The notes: generated from the sequence alone by a model not told the origin. Shown: positions 23,614-32,881, counted from the first letter of the stretch. The stretch: 64,000 bases of DNA from Citrobacter amalonaticus (GCF_001559075.2 NZ_CP014015.2:2170001-2234000), one strand, 5' to 3'. Made by a program: numbers and translations.

Positions 23614-24933
23614 ATGACATCGTTACGACACACAGCTTTGGGTCTGGCGGTTGGTCTGGCTTTTGCGACGAACGCAATGGCCGTTACCACCATTCCGTTC
23701 TGGCATTCCATGGAAGGGGAGTTGGGTAAAGAAGTTGACTCCCTGGCGCAACGTTTCAACGACACCCACCCGGATTACAAGATTGTGCCGGTGTACAAAG
23801 GTAACTACGAGCAGAGCCTGAGCGCCGGTATCGCCGCGTTCCGTACCGGAAATGCACCGGCACTGCTGCAGGTTTATGAAGTCGGTACCGCGACGATGAT
23901 GGCCTCGAAAGCGATCAAACCGGTTTACGAAGTGTTCAAGGATGCGGGCATCAACTTCGACGAATCGCAGTTTGTACCGACCGTTTCCGGTTACTACACC
24001 GATTCGAAAACCGGGCATCTGCTGTCTCAGCCGTTTAACAGTTCCACTCCGGTGCTGTACTACAACAAAGACGCCTTCAAAAAAGCGGGCTTAGATCCGG
24101 AGCAGCCGCCGAAAACCTGGCAGGATCTGGCGGACTACACCGCGAAGCTGAAAGCCGCGGGGATGAAGTGTGGCTACGCCAGCGGCTGGCAGGGTTGGAT
24201 CCAGATTGAAAACTTCAGTGCCTGGCACGGTTTGCCGGTGGCGACCCAGAACAATGGCTTCGACGGTACTGATGCGGTGCTGGAGTTCAACAAGCCAGAG
24301 CAGGTAAAACACATCGCGCTGCTGGAAGCACTGAACAAGAAGGGCGATTTCAGCTACTTCGGTCGTAAAGACGAATCCACCGAGAAGTTCTATAACGGCG
24401 ATTGCGCTATCACTACCGCCTCTTCCGGTTCGCTTGCGGATATCCGTCACTACGCCAAATTCAACTATGGCGTCGGCATGATGCCTTACGATGCGGACGC
24501 CAAAGGCGCACCGCAGAACGCCATCATCGGCGGCGCGAGCCTGTGGGTAATGCAGGGCAAAGACAGCGACACCTACAAAGGCGTTGCCGAGTTCCTCGAC
24601 TTCCTGGCAAAACCGGAAAATGCGGCCGAATGGCATCAGAAGACCGGTTATCTGCCGATCACCAAAGCGGCTTACGACCTGACTCGTGAGCAGGGCTTCT
24701 ATGACAAGAACCCTGGTGCGGATATTGCGACCCGCCAGATGCTGAACAAGCCGCCATTGCCGTTCACCAAAGGGCTGCGTCTGGGCAATATGCCGCAGAT
24801 TCGTACCATCGTTGATGAAGAACTGGAAAGCGTGTGGACCGGCAAGAAAACCCCGCAGCAGGCGCTGGATGCCGCTGTTGAGCGAGGTAATCAGTTGCTG
24901 CGCCGCTTTGAGCAGTCGACGAAGTCTAAATGA
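23614..24933 (+). CDS. ugpB: sn-Glycerol-3-phosphate-binding protein UgpB
   Basis: Periplasmic receptor for glycerol-3-phosphate and glycerophosphodiesters. Three in-frame ATGs occur (23605, 23608, 23614). Only 23614 has a usable distance from the AGAG ribosome-binding site; it gives 439 residues, near the E. coli length. Signal peptide ends at N-A-M-A, with mature V-T-T-I-P-F-W-H-S-M-E-G. The sequence W-Q-G-W-I-Q-I-E-N-F-S-A-W and other ligand-site regions are conserved. First gene of ugpBAECQ. Confidence 0.95.
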   Translation: MTSLRHTALGLAVGLAFATNAMAVTTIPFWHSMEGELGKEVDSLAQRFNDTHPDYKIVPVYKGNYEQSLSAGIAAFRTGNAPALLQVYEVGTATMMASKAIKPVYEVFKDAGINFDESQFVPTVSGYYTDSKTGHLLSQPFNSSTPVLYYNKDAFKKAGLDPEQPPKTWQDLADYTAKLKAAGMKCGYASGWQGWIQIENFSAWHGLPVATQNNGFDGTDAVLEFNKPEQVKHIALLEALNKKGDFSYFGRKDESTEKFYNGDCAITTASSGSLADIRHYAKFNYGVGMMPYDADAKGAPQNAIIGGASLWVMQGKDSDTYKGVAEFLDFLAKPENAAEWHQKTGYLPITKAAYDLTREQGFYDKNPGADIATRQMLNKPPLPFTKGLRLGNMPQIRTIVDEELESVWTGKKTPQQALDAAVERGNQLLRRFEQSTKSK

Positions 24934-24939
24934 TGGAAA

Positions 24940-25016
24940 TGCCGGATGGCGCTGCGCTTATCCGGCCTACGGGGTATCTCCTGTAGGCCGGGTAAGGCGG
25001 CAGCCGTCACCCGGCA
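24940..25016. repeat. BIME between ugpB and ugpA
   Basis: Two REP units (24940-24970 and 24981-25016) in opposite orientation within the 104-bp gap inside the ugp operon. Such intra-operon BIMEs often stabilise upstream mRNA, which would favour excess binding protein over permease. Confidence 0.85.
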
Positions 25017-25037
25017 CAGTTCAGGACAACTATCTCA

Positions 25038-25925
25038 ATGTCATCATCTCGTCCGGTGTTTCGCTCGCGTTGGCTGCCTTATTTGCTGGTCGCACCACAG
25101 CTGGCGATCACCGTCATTTTCTTCATCTGGCCTGCGGGCGAAGCGCTCTGGTATTCACTACAAAGCGTCGATCCGTTTGGGCTGTCCAGTCAGTTCGTGG
25201 GGCTGGACAATTTCGTCACGCTGTTTCATGACAGCTACTATCTCGACGCTTTCTGGACGACGATCAAATTCAGTGCGCTGGTGACCTTCAGCGGCCTGCT
25301 GGTGTCGTTGTTCTTCGCCGCGCTGGTGGATTACGTGGTGCGCGGCAGTCGTTTGTATCAGACGCTGATGCTACTGCCCTATGCCGTGGCGCCTGCGGTG
25401 GCCGCCGTGTTGTGGATTTTCCTGTTTAACCCAGGACGCGGGTTGATTACCCACTTCCTTGAGCAGTTTGGTTATGACTGGAACCACGCGCAGAACAGCG
25501 GACAGGCGATGTTCCTGGTGGTTTTTGCTTCCGTCTGGAAGCAGATTAGTTACAACTTCCTTTTCTTCTTTGCCGCATTGCAATCGATCCCACGTTCGCT
25601 GGTTGAAGCCGCCGCGATCGATGGCGCAGGGCCTGTCCGCCGCTTCTTCAGGCTGGCGTTACCCTTGATTGCGCCGGTGAGTTTCTTCCTGCTGGTGGTC
25701 AATCTGGTCTACGCCTTCTTCGACACGTTCCCGGTGATCGATGCCGCGACCGCCGGCGGTCCGGTACAGGCCACCACGACGCTGATTTATAAGATCTATC
25801 GCGAAGGGTTTGCCGGACTGGATCTCTCTGCGTCCGCCGCGCAGTCGGTGGTACTGATGTTCCTCGTCATCATTCTGACGGTGGTGCAGTTCCGCTATGT
25901 GGAAAGTAAGGTGCGTTACCAATGA
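25038..25925 (+). CDS. ugpA: Glycerol-3-phosphate permease UgpA
   Basis: Membrane subunit of the Ugp ABC importer. 295 residues, the E. coli length, with six predicted membrane segments and the MalF-type EAA loop E-A-A-A-I-D-G-A-G near residue 190 that contacts UgpC. It overlaps ugpE by 4 bp. Confidence 0.97.
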   Translation: MSSSRPVFRSRWLPYLLVAPQLAITVIFFIWPAGEALWYSLQSVDPFGLSSQFVGLDNFVTLFHDSYYLDAFWTTIKFSALVTFSGLLVSLFFAALVDYVVRGSRLYQTLMLLPYAVAPAVAAVLWIFLFNPGRGLITHFLEQFGYDWNHAQNSGQAMFLVVFASVWKQISYNFLFFFAALQSIPRSLVEAAAIDGAGPVRRFFRLALPLIAPVSFFLLVVNLVYAFFDTFPVIDAATAGGPVQATTTLIYKIYREGFAGLDLSASAAQSVVLMFLVIILTVVQFRYVESKVRYQ

Positions 25926-26767
25926 TTGAGAACCGTCGCGGGCTGACGATATTCAGCCACACCATGCTGATTCTGGGGATTGTCGTGATTTTGTTCCCGC
26001 TGTACGTCGCGTTTGTCGCGGCGACGCTGGACAACAACGCGGTGTTTGAAACGCCGATGACGCTTATCCCCGGTACGCATCTGCTGGAAAACATGAAAAA
26101 CATCTGGGTCAACGGCGTCGGTGTGAACAGCGCGCCGTTCTGGCTGATGATGCTCAACAGCTTCATCATGGCGTTTGGTATTACGGTGGGTAAAATCGCG
26201 GTCTCAATGCTTTCCGCCTTTGCCATCGTCTGGTTTCGTTTTCCGCTGCGTAATCTGTTTTTCTGGATGATTTTTATCACCCTGATGCTGCCGGTTGAAG
26301 TGCGTATCTTCCCGACGGTGGAAGTGATCGCCAACCTGAGAATGCTCGACAGTTATGCAGGATTGACGCTGCCGCTGATGGCATCGGCGACCGCCACCTT
26401 TCTGTTCCGTCAGTTCTTTATGACCCTGCCGGATGAGCTGATTGAAGCGGCACGCATTGACGGCGCCTCGCCGATGCGCTTTTTCCGCGACATCGTGCTG
26501 CCGTTGTCGAAAACCAATCTGGCGGCGCTGTTCGTCATCACCTTTATCTACGGCTGGAACCAGTATCTGTGGCCGTTGCTGATTATTACCGATGTCAATC
26601 TGGGGACTGCCGTAGCGGGGATCAAAGGCATGATTGCCACCGGCGAAGGCACCACCTTGTGGAATCAGGTGATGGCGGCAATGCTGCTGACCCTCATCCC
26701 CCCGGTCATTATCGTTTTAGCCATGCAGCGGGCGTTTGTGCGTGGTTTAGTAGACAGTGAGAAGTAG
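25922..26767 (+). CDS. ugpE: Glycerol-3-phosphate permease UgpE
   Basis: Second membrane subunit of the Ugp importer. 281 residues, six predicted segments, EAA loop E-A-A-R-I-D-G-A-S-P near residue 177. The start ATG overlaps the ugpA stop (ATGA). Confidence 0.97.
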   Translation: MIENRRGLTIFSHTMLILGIVVILFPLYVAFVAATLDNNAVFETPMTLIPGTHLLENMKNIWVNGVGVNSAPFWLMMLNSFIMAFGITVGKIAVSMLSAFAIVWFRFPLRNLFFWMIFITLMLPVEVRIFPTVEVIANLRMLDSYAGLTLPLMASATATFLFRQFFMTLPDELIEAARIDGASPMRFFRDIVLPLSKTNLAALFVITFIYGWNQYLWPLLIITDVNLGTAVAGIKGMIATGEGTTLWNQVMAAMLLTLIPPVIIVLAMQRAFVRGLVDSEK

Positions 26768-26776
26768 GATACCGCG

Positions 26777-27847
26777 ATGGCAGGTTTAAAATTACAGGCA
26801 GTAACTAAAAGCTGGGATGGCAAAACCCAGGTGATTCAACCGCTGACGCTGGACGTGGCGGACGGTGAGTTCATTGTGATGGTCGGCCCGTCCGGCTGTG
26901 GGAAATCAACGCTTCTGCGGATGGTGGCCGGGCTGGAGCGCGTTACGAGCGGCGATATCTGGATCGACCGCCAGCGCGTGACTGAAATGGAGCCAAAAGA
27001 TCGCGGGATCGCGATGGTCTTCCAGAACTATGCGCTCTACCCGCATATGAGCGTGGAAGAGAACATGGCGTGGGGGCTGAAAATCCGTGGGATGGGCAAG
27101 GGCCACATCGAACAGCGGGTGAAAGAAGCGGCGCGTATTCTCGAACTGGACGGTCTGCTCAAACGCCGTCCGCGTGAACTTTCCGGCGGTCAGCGCCAGC
27201 GCGTGGCGATGGGGCGCGCCATTGTGCGTGACCCTGCGGTGTTCCTGTTTGATGAGCCGCTGTCGAACCTTGATGCCAAACTACGCGTGCAGATGCGTCT
27301 GGAGCTCCAGCATCTGCACCGTCGTCTGAAAACTACCTCGCTATACGTAACCCACGATCAGGTCGAAGCGATGACGCTCGCCCAGCGCGTGATGGTGATG
27401 AACAAAGGTATTGCCGAGCAGATTGGCACGCCGGTAGAGGTCTATGAAAAACCGGCCAGCCGCTTTGTGGCGAGCTTTATCGGCAGTCCGGCGATGAACC
27501 TGCTGGAAGGTCGTATCAGCCATGCGGGTACGCACTTCGAACTGGAAAGCGGCATGGCGCTGCCCATCAATTGGTACTATCGTGGCTACGCCGGGCGAAA
27601 AATGACGCTGGGTATCCGCCCGGAACATATTGCGCTAAGCTCCCAGGCGGAGGGCGGTGTGCCGCTGGTAATGGACACGCTGGAGATGCTGGGTGCCGAT
27701 AATCTGGCGCACGGTCGCTGGGGCGATCAGAAACTGGTGGTGCGTCTGGCCCATCAGGAACGCCCAAAGGCAGGCAGCACGCTGTGGTTACATCTGCCGG
27801 AAAATCATTTGCACCTTTTTGATGGTGAAACAGGACAACGTGTATGA
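26777..27847 (+). CDS. ugpC: Glycerol-3-phosphate ABC ATPase UgpC
   Basis: ATPase subunit of the Ugp importer, MalK-like. 356 residues: Walker A G-P-S-G-C-G-K-S-T near 37, signature L-S-G-G-Q-R-Q-R near 134, Walker B F-L-F-D-E-P-L-S-N-L-D, switch H-D-Q, and a C-terminal regulatory OB-fold domain beginning near residue 240 (I-G-S-P-A-M-N). It overlaps ugpQ by 4 bp. Confidence 0.97.
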   Translation: MAGLKLQAVTKSWDGKTQVIQPLTLDVADGEFIVMVGPSGCGKSTLLRMVAGLERVTSGDIWIDRQRVTEMEPKDRGIAMVFQNYALYPHMSVEENMAWGLKIRGMGKGHIEQRVKEAARILELDGLLKRRPRELSGGQRQRVAMGRAIVRDPAVFLFDEPLSNLDAKLRVQMRLELQHLHRRLKTTSLYVTHDQVEAMTLAQRVMVMNKGIAEQIGTPVEVYEKPASRFVASFIGSPAMNLLEGRISHAGTHFELESGMALPINWYYRGYAGRKMTLGIRPEHIALSSQAEGGVPLVMDTLEMLGADNLAHGRWGDQKLVVRLAHQERPKAGSTLWLHLPENHLHLFDGETGQRV

Positions 27848-28590
27848 GTCACTGGCCGTATCCCCACATCGTCGCCCATCGTGGCGGCGGTAAATTGGCG
27901 CCGGAAAACACGCTGGCGGCGATCGACGTCGGCGCGCATTACGGGCACACCATGATTGAGTTCGACGCAAAGCTGTCGAAGGACGGGGAAATTTTCCTGC
28001 TGCACGACGATAACCTTGAGCGCACCAGCAACGGCTGGGGCATGGCGGGAGAGCTCAACTGGCAGGATTTGCTGCGGGTGGATGCCGGTGGCTGGTACAG
28101 CGGCGAGTTTAAAGGCGAACCGCTGCCGCTGCTCTCGCAGGTGGCAGTGCGTTGCCGCCAGCATGGCCTGATGGCCAATATCGAAATTAAACCGACTACC
28201 GGAACCGGACCGCTGACGGGGAAAGCGATAGCCCTCGCCGCACGCGATCTGTGGCAGGGGATGGCGGCGCCGCTGCTGTCATCATTTGAAATTGATGCGC
28301 TGGAAGCCGCACAAGCGGCAGTGCCTGAACTGCCGCGCGGGCTACTGCTCGACGAGTGGCGTGATGACTGGCGCGAGCTGACCACTCGCCTGGCGTGCGT
28401 GTCGATTCACCTGAATCACAGGCTACTGGATGAAGCGCGGGTCAGGCAGTTGAAAGCGGCGGGATTACATATTCTGGTGTACACCGTCAACAAACCCCAG
28501 CGTGCGGCGGAACTGCTACGCTGGGGCGTGGATTGCATCTGTACCGATGCAATTGATGTGATTGGTCCGGACTTTACTGCTGCGGATTAA
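27844..28590 (+). CDS. ugpQ: Cytosolic glycerophosphodiester phosphodiesterase UgpQ
   Basis: Hydrolyses glycerophosphodiesters brought in by UgpBAEC to glycerol-3-phosphate and an alcohol. 248-residue TIM-barrel GDPD with the catalytic H-R-G-G motif (His near 14), E-N-T, E-F-D near 39 and H-D near 57. No signal peptide, consistent with cytosolic action. Its 3' end overlaps the convergent yhhA by 17 bp. Confidence 0.97.
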   Translation: MSHWPYPHIVAHRGGGKLAPENTLAAIDVGAHYGHTMIEFDAKLSKDGEIFLLHDDNLERTSNGWGMAGELNWQDLLRVDAGGWYSGEFKGEPLPLLSQVAVRCRQHGLMANIEIKPTTGTGPLTGKAIALAARDLWQGMAAPLLSSFEIDALEAAQAAVPELPRGLLLDEWRDDWRELTTRLACVSIHLNHRLLDEARVRQLKAAGLHILVYTVNKPQRAAELLRWGVDCICTDAIDVIGPDFTAAD

Positions 28591-28951
28591 GCATATCGCC
28601 ATTCTGACGCGGCGGTAGCATGTGCTGCTGGCCGCTCTCCAGGCGCGTATTGCCGCTCAACATTCCGCCGTTGGTATTGGGTAACGGTTGTTCGCGTACC
28701 TGACCCTGTTGGATCCGCTGTTGATTGTTGTTCATCTGCGTTTGCAGATTTTGCTGCTGAAGCTGCGTCTGCGTTTTTAACTGCTGATTCAGCATCCCTT
28801 TCTGCTGGATTTGCTGCGTCTGCATCTGCGTTTGCATCCGCTGCTGGCTGGGGATCTGATAACCCGGCTGGTTCGGATTGTTCAGCGTGTTAATCGGCTG
28901 TGCGAGACAGGCAAACGGCAGTAGCGCTGTCAAAATTAAGTATCGTTTCAT
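28574..28951 (-). CDS. yhhA: Gln-rich exported protein YhhA (DUF2756)
   Basis: Small exported protein of unknown function. Two adjacent ATGs exist (28954 and 28951); the second is better spaced from GGAGG. A signal peptide of about 18 residues ending near C-L-A is followed by a Gln/Met/Thr-rich low-complexity region (repeats like Q-M-Q-T-Q and Q-L-K-T-Q) and an Asn/Gly-rich tail. At about 125 residues it is roughly 20 shorter at the C-terminus than remembered E. coli YhhA. It overlaps the ugpQ 3' end. Confidence 0.85.
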   Translation of the reverse strand: MKRYLILTALLPFACLAQPINTLNNPNQPGYQIPSQQRMQTQMQTQQIQQKGMLNQQLKTQTQLQQQNLQTQMNNNQQRIQQGQVREQPLPNTNGGMLSGNTRLESGQQHMLPPRQNGDMLNPQQ

Positions 28952-29070
28952 CATCTTTCCTCCACTGAGGTATCTCTTAAGTTTACCCCTTTCCCGGCGA
29001 AACGAGGATCATTTCAGAGTTATGCACCAGGCTTAGTGGGGGGCTGACCCCGCATCTTTGGAGAATCACG

Positions 29071-30816
29071 ATGATAAAACCGACGTTCTTACGCCGGGTA
29101 GCCCTTGCTGCTCTGCTCTCAGGAAGCTGTTTCAGCGTACTTGCTGCTCCCCCTCCACCCCCTCCGGTATCGTATGGGGTGGAAGAGGATGTGTTCCATC
29201 CCGTTCGCGCGAAGCAGGGGATGGTGGCCTCGGTCGATGCCATGGCCACAAAGGTTGGTGTGGATATTCTCAAACAGGGCGGGAACGCCGTGGATGCTGC
29301 GGTCGCCGTAGGGTATGCGCTGGCGGTGACGCATCCGCAGGCCGGTAATCTGGGCGGCGGCGGCTTTATGTTGCTGCGCACCAAAGACGGAAAGACCACG
29401 GCGATCGATTTTCGCGAAATGGCGCCCGCTCACGCCACGCGCGATATGTTCCTCGACGACCAGGGCAATCCGGACAGTAAAAAATCGCTGACCTCCCATC
29501 TGGCGTCCGGCACGCCGGGCACCGTGGCCGGGTTCTCTCTGGCGCTGGAAAAATATGGCACCCTGCCGCTCAACAAGGTGGTGCGTCCGGCGATCAAACT
29601 GGCGGAAGAGGGCTTTGTGGTTAACGATGCGCTGGCGGACGATCTGAAAACCTACGGCAGTGAAGTGTTGCCGAACCACGAAAACAGCAAAGCTATTTTC
29701 TGGAAGGATGGTGAACCGCTGAAAAAGGGCGACAAGCTGGTACAAAAAAATCTGGCGAAAAGCCTGGAGCTGATTGCGGAAAAGGGACCAGATGCCTTCT
29801 ATAAAGGGTCGATTGCCGACCAGATCGCGCAGGAAATGCAGAAAAATGGCGGGTTGATGACCAAAGAAGATTTGGCGGGCTATCAGGCGGTAGAGCGCAC
29901 GCCGATTAGCGGTGACTATCGCGGATATCAGGTCTTCTCCATGCCGCCGCCGTCCTCTGGCGGGATCCACATCGTACAAATCCTGAATATCCTTGAAAAC
30001 TTCGACATGAAGAAATACGGCTTCGGCAGTGCGGACGCCATGCAGGTGATGGCGGAAGCGGAGAAACAGGCCTACGCCGATCGCTCAGAATACCTGGGCG
30101 ACCCGGATTTTGTGAAGGTGCCGTGGCAGGCGCTGACCAACAAAGATTACGCCAAATCGATTGCTGAGCGGATCGATATCAACAAGGCGAAACCCTCCAG
30201 CGAAATTCGTCCAGGTAAACTGGCGCCATACGAGAGTAACCAGACCACTCACTTCTCGGTGGTGGATAAAGACGGCAACGCCGTGGCGGTCACTTATACC
30301 CTCAACACCACCTTCGGGACCGGCATTGTGGCGGGTAACACCGGCATTCTGATGAATAACGAGATGGATGACTTCTCAGCCAAACCGGGCGTGCCAAACG
30401 TCTATGGTCTGGTGGGGGGCGATGCCAACGCCGTTGGACCGAAGAAACGCCCGCTGTCGTCAATGTCGCCCACCATTGTGGTGAAAGACGGTAAAACCTG
30501 GCTGGTTACGGGCAGTCCGGGCGGGAGTCGTATTATCACGACCGTGCTGCAAATGGTGGTCAACAGCATCGATTTCGGGATGAATGTGGCGGAAGCGACC
30601 AACGCGCCGCGTTTCCATCATCAGTGGCTGCCGGATGAGCTGCGTGTGGAGAAAGGCTTTAGCCCGGATACCCTCAAACTGCTTGAGCAAAAAGGGCAGA
30701 AGGTTGCGCTAAAAGAGGCGATGGGTAGCACGCAGAGCATTATGGTCGGGCCGGACGGCGCGCTGTACGGCGCATCAGACCCACGCACAGTGGACGATTT
30801 AACGGCAGGTTATTGA
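29071..30816 (+). CDS. ggt: Periplasmic gamma-glutamyltranspeptidase
   Basis: Cleaves glutathione and other gamma-glutamyl compounds, hydrolysing or transferring the glutamyl group, in the periplasm. The 581-residue precursor has a signal peptide ending near V-L-A-A, then a Pro run. It matures by self-cleavage between Gln391 and Thr392 in N-Q-T-T-H-F-S; the new N-terminal Thr is the nucleophile. The large subunit has N-A-V-D-A-A-V-A; the small subunit has the substrate loop S-S-M-S-P near residue 464 and the G-G-S-R region. It begins 116 bp after the divergent yhhA start. Confidence 0.98.
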   Translation: MIKPTFLRRVALAALLSGSCFSVLAAPPPPPPVSYGVEEDVFHPVRAKQGMVASVDAMATKVGVDILKQGGNAVDAAVAVGYALAVTHPQAGNLGGGGFMLLRTKDGKTTAIDFREMAPAHATRDMFLDDQGNPDSKKSLTSHLASGTPGTVAGFSLALEKYGTLPLNKVVRPAIKLAEEGFVVNDALADDLKTYGSEVLPNHENSKAIFWKDGEPLKKGDKLVQKNLAKSLELIAEKGPDAFYKGSIADQIAQEMQKNGGLMTKEDLAGYQAVERTPISGDYRGYQVFSMPPPSSGGIHIVQILNILENFDMKKYGFGSADAMQVMAEAEKQAYADRSEYLGDPDFVKVPWQALTNKDYAKSIAERIDINKAKPSSEIRPGKLAPYESNQTTHFSVVDKDGNAVAVTYTLNTTFGTGIVAGNTGILMNNEMDDFSAKPGVPNVYGLVGGDANAVGPKKRPLSSMSPTIVVKDGKTWLVTGSPGGSRIITTVLQMVVNSIDFGMNVAEATNAPRFHHQWLPDELRVEKGFSPDTLKLLEQKGQKVALKEAMGSTQSIMVGPDGALYGASDPRTVDDLTAGY

Positions 30817-30821
30817 TTTTG

Positions 30822-30899
30822 TTGCCGGGTGGCGGCTTCGCCTTACCCGGCCTACGTTTGCGCAGCTGTAGGCCCGGTAAGCGTAGCGCCACCGGGCAA
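30822..30899. repeat. BIME between ggt and yhhY
   Basis: Two inverted REP units (30822-30855 GCCGGGTGGCGG..CTTACCCGGCC and 30866-30899 GGCCCGGTAAGCG..GCCACCGGGC) between convergent genes. Confidence 0.87.
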
Positions 30900-30903
30900 T
30901 TTG

Positions 30904-31392
30904 TCACTTCATCCGCGCCATAAAATAGGCATCGACGTACTCGCCGTTACGCAGGCCGTATTTTTTGCCGGTACCTTCAATCTCAAATCCATACTTTTGA
31001 TACACGGCTACGGCGGGGGCGTTATCGACAAACACCGTTAATTCGATGCGCTCAACGCGCAGCCAGTTGTCGCACATGTCGATCATGGTACGCATTAATG
31101 CGCTGGCGACCCCGCGGTTTTGCCATTGCGCATCGACACAAATACCAAAATCGGCGACGTGACTGCGACGCGGACGCTGAACGACCGCAATGCACAAATG
31201 TCCGACAACGCGATCATCAATGCAGGCGACAAGTTGTTTGATGCCAGGCTGTTCGCCGAGTCGCGCCTGCCACATCTCGCGGGAAGGATGAGGAACCTGT
31301 AGCGTGTTGTGATACACCTCCGGCTGGGCATGGATCTGACGAATCGCGTCGTAATCTTTAGTTTCAGCGTGGCGTATCACGATCTCACTCAT
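30904..31392 (-). CDS. yhhY: GNAT N-acetyltransferase YhhY
   Basis: GNAT-family acetyltransferase; E. coli YhhY has been reported to acetylate some amino acids and related compounds. 162 residues, full length, with the acetyl-CoA loop Q-N-R-G-V-A-S-A-L near residue 91 and the late Y-Q-K-Y-G-F motif near 133. It is divergent from ryhB/yhhX. Confidence 0.93.
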   Translation of the reverse strand: MSEIVIRHAETKDYDAIRQIHAQPEVYHNTLQVPHPSREMWQARLGEQPGIKQLVACIDDRVVGHLCIAVVQRPRRSHVADFGICVDAQWQNRGVASALMRTMIDMCDNWLRVERIELTVFVDNAPAVAVYQKYGFEIEGTGKKYGLRNGEYVDAYFMARMK

Positions 31393-31476
31393 TCCTGATC
31401 TCCTTCAGGGTTCATTGAGCCTTTACAGTCGCTGAGATTAAAAATGTCGTCAACCGCATTTTTTTGTAAAAATCGC

Positions 31477-31506
31477 TGGACAACTGCGAATGAGAATGAT
31501 TATTAT
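31477..31506 (+). promoter_or_regulatory. ryhB promoter with Fur box
   Basis: -35 TGGACA (31477-31482), 18-bp spacer, -10 TATTAT (31501-31506), six bases before the RNA start. TGAGAATGATTATTA (31491-31505) matches 13 of 15 positions of the 7-1-7 Fur consensus and covers the -10, as expected for iron-dependent repression. Confidence 0.87.
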
Positions 31507-31512
31507 TGCTCT

Positions 31513-31608
31513 GCGTTCAGGAAGACCCTTGCGGAGAACCTGAAAGCACGACATTGCTCACATTGCTTCCAGTATTACTTTAGCCAGCCGGGTGCTGGCT
31601 TTTTTTTT
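31513..31608 (+). ncRNA. ryhB: Small regulatory RNA RyhB
   Basis: Hfq-dependent antisense RNA made in iron starvation that represses mRNAs of iron-using proteins (sodB, sdh and others). The sequence is nearly identical to remembered E. coli RyhB: start GCGTTCAGGAAGACCC, intact pairing core ACGACATTGCTCACATTGC, and terminator hairpin AGCCAGC / GCTGGCT followed by nine T bases. One extra T occurs just before the terminator stem. It lies beside yhhX on the same strand, as in E. coli. The exact 3' end lies within the T run. Confidence 0.96.
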
Positions 31609-31635
31609 GGTTTTTTTTCAGCCTGGCTTACTTGT

Positions 31636-31722
31636 CATTTTGTCCCCGGGAAGGGCTCGTGCTCCTCACGTACATTAAGTACGCTCCGGGCCCTGCGCGC
31701 TTGCCGTGAACAAACTGACTGC
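31636..31722. repeat. 87-bp intergenic repeat, copy 2
   Basis: Gapless partner of 2580-2666: shared CATTTTG start, GCTCCTCACGTAC core and AACAAACTGACTGC end. It lies between the ryhB terminator and yhhX. Confidence 0.65.
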
Positions 31723-31838
31723 GACGCCGACGGCCGATCGGTCTGCATTGGCATCCCCTTCTCCAGGGACGTCCCACATTTTGTCTCTCTCCGCTTTGCG
31801 CTATGGTGTAAGTCATCACCTTCTGAAAGGACAGCATC

Positions 31839-32876
31839 ATGACCTTACATTGCGCATTTATTGGATTCGGCAAGAGCGCGACTCGCTACCATCTCCCGTA
31901 TGTACTTCACCGTAAAGACACCTGGCATGTGGCCCATATCTTTCGCCGTCGTGCGAAGCCGGAAGAGCAGGCGCCTGCCTACTCACACATCCATTTCACC
32001 AGCGATCTCGATGACGTGCTCAATGATCCTAAGGTGAAGCTGGTTGTCATCTGTACCCACGCCGACAGCCACTTTGACTACGCGAAACGGGCGCTGGAGG
32101 CCGGAAAGAACGTGCTGGTGGAGAAACCATTCACCCCGACAATGATTGAAGCGAAGGTGCTGTTTGAACTGGCGCAGAGCAAAGGGTTGACGGTGACGCC
32201 GTATCAGAACCGTCGCTTCGACTCCTGCTTCCTGACCGCCAAAAAGGCGATTGAAAGCGGCAAGCTGGGTGAGATTGTGGAAGTGGAAAGCCACTTCGAT
32301 TACTACCGCCCGGTCGCGGAAACTCAACCAGGTTTACCGCAGGATGGCGCGTTTTATGGTCTGGGCGTACACACCATGGATCAGGTTATCTCGCTGTTCG
32401 GTCGTCCGGACCATGTGGCGTACGATATCCGCAGCCTGCGTAATAAGGCCAATCCGGACGACACCTTTGAAGCGCAACTGTTTTATGGCGATTTAAAGGC
32501 CATCGTCAAAACCAGCCATCTGGTGAAAATTGACTATCCGAAGTTTATCGTGCACGGCACCAAAGGTTCGTTTATCAAATACGGCATTGACCAGCAGGAA
32601 ACCAGCCTGAAGGCCAACATCATGCCGGGCGAACCGGGCTTTGCAGCGGATGATTCCGTTGGCGTGCTGGAGTACGTCAACGACGACGGGGTGACGGTGA
32701 AAGAAGAGGTCAAACCGGAAACGGGCGACTACGGCCGTGTCTATGACGCGCTGTATGACACTCTCACCACGGGTGCGCCAAATTACGTCAAGGAATCTGA
32801 CATTCTGACCAATCTTGAACTCCTCGAACGGGCATTCGAACAGGCTTCTCCGGCCACGATCACCCTTGCCCGATAA
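31839..32876 (+). CDS. yhhX: Gfo/Idh/MocA-family oxidoreductase YhhX
   Basis: Putative NAD(P)-dependent dehydrogenase, substrate unknown. 345 residues: N-terminal Rossmann fold (C-A-F-I-G-F-G-K-S, a variant of G-x-G-x-x-x), V-E-K-P-F-T near residue 95 (the family E-K-P motif), and a C-terminal alpha/beta domain with the G-V-H-T-M-D-Q region near 177. Downstream of ryhB and upstream of yhhW on the same strand. Confidence 0.92.
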   Translation: MTLHCAFIGFGKSATRYHLPYVLHRKDTWHVAHIFRRRAKPEEQAPAYSHIHFTSDLDDVLNDPKVKLVVICTHADSHFDYAKRALEAGKNVLVEKPFTPTMIEAKVLFELAQSKGLTVTPYQNRRFDSCFLTAKKAIESGKLGEIVEVESHFDYYRPVAETQPGLPQDGAFYGLGVHTMDQVISLFGRPDHVAYDIRSLRNKANPDDTFEAQLFYGDLKAIVKTSHLVKIDYPKFIVHGTKGSFIKYGIDQQETSLKANIMPGEPGFAADDSVGVLEYVNDDGVTVKEEVKPETGDYGRVYDALYDTLTTGAPNYVKESDILTNLELLERAFEQASPATITLAR

Positions 32877-32881
32877 GCCGG

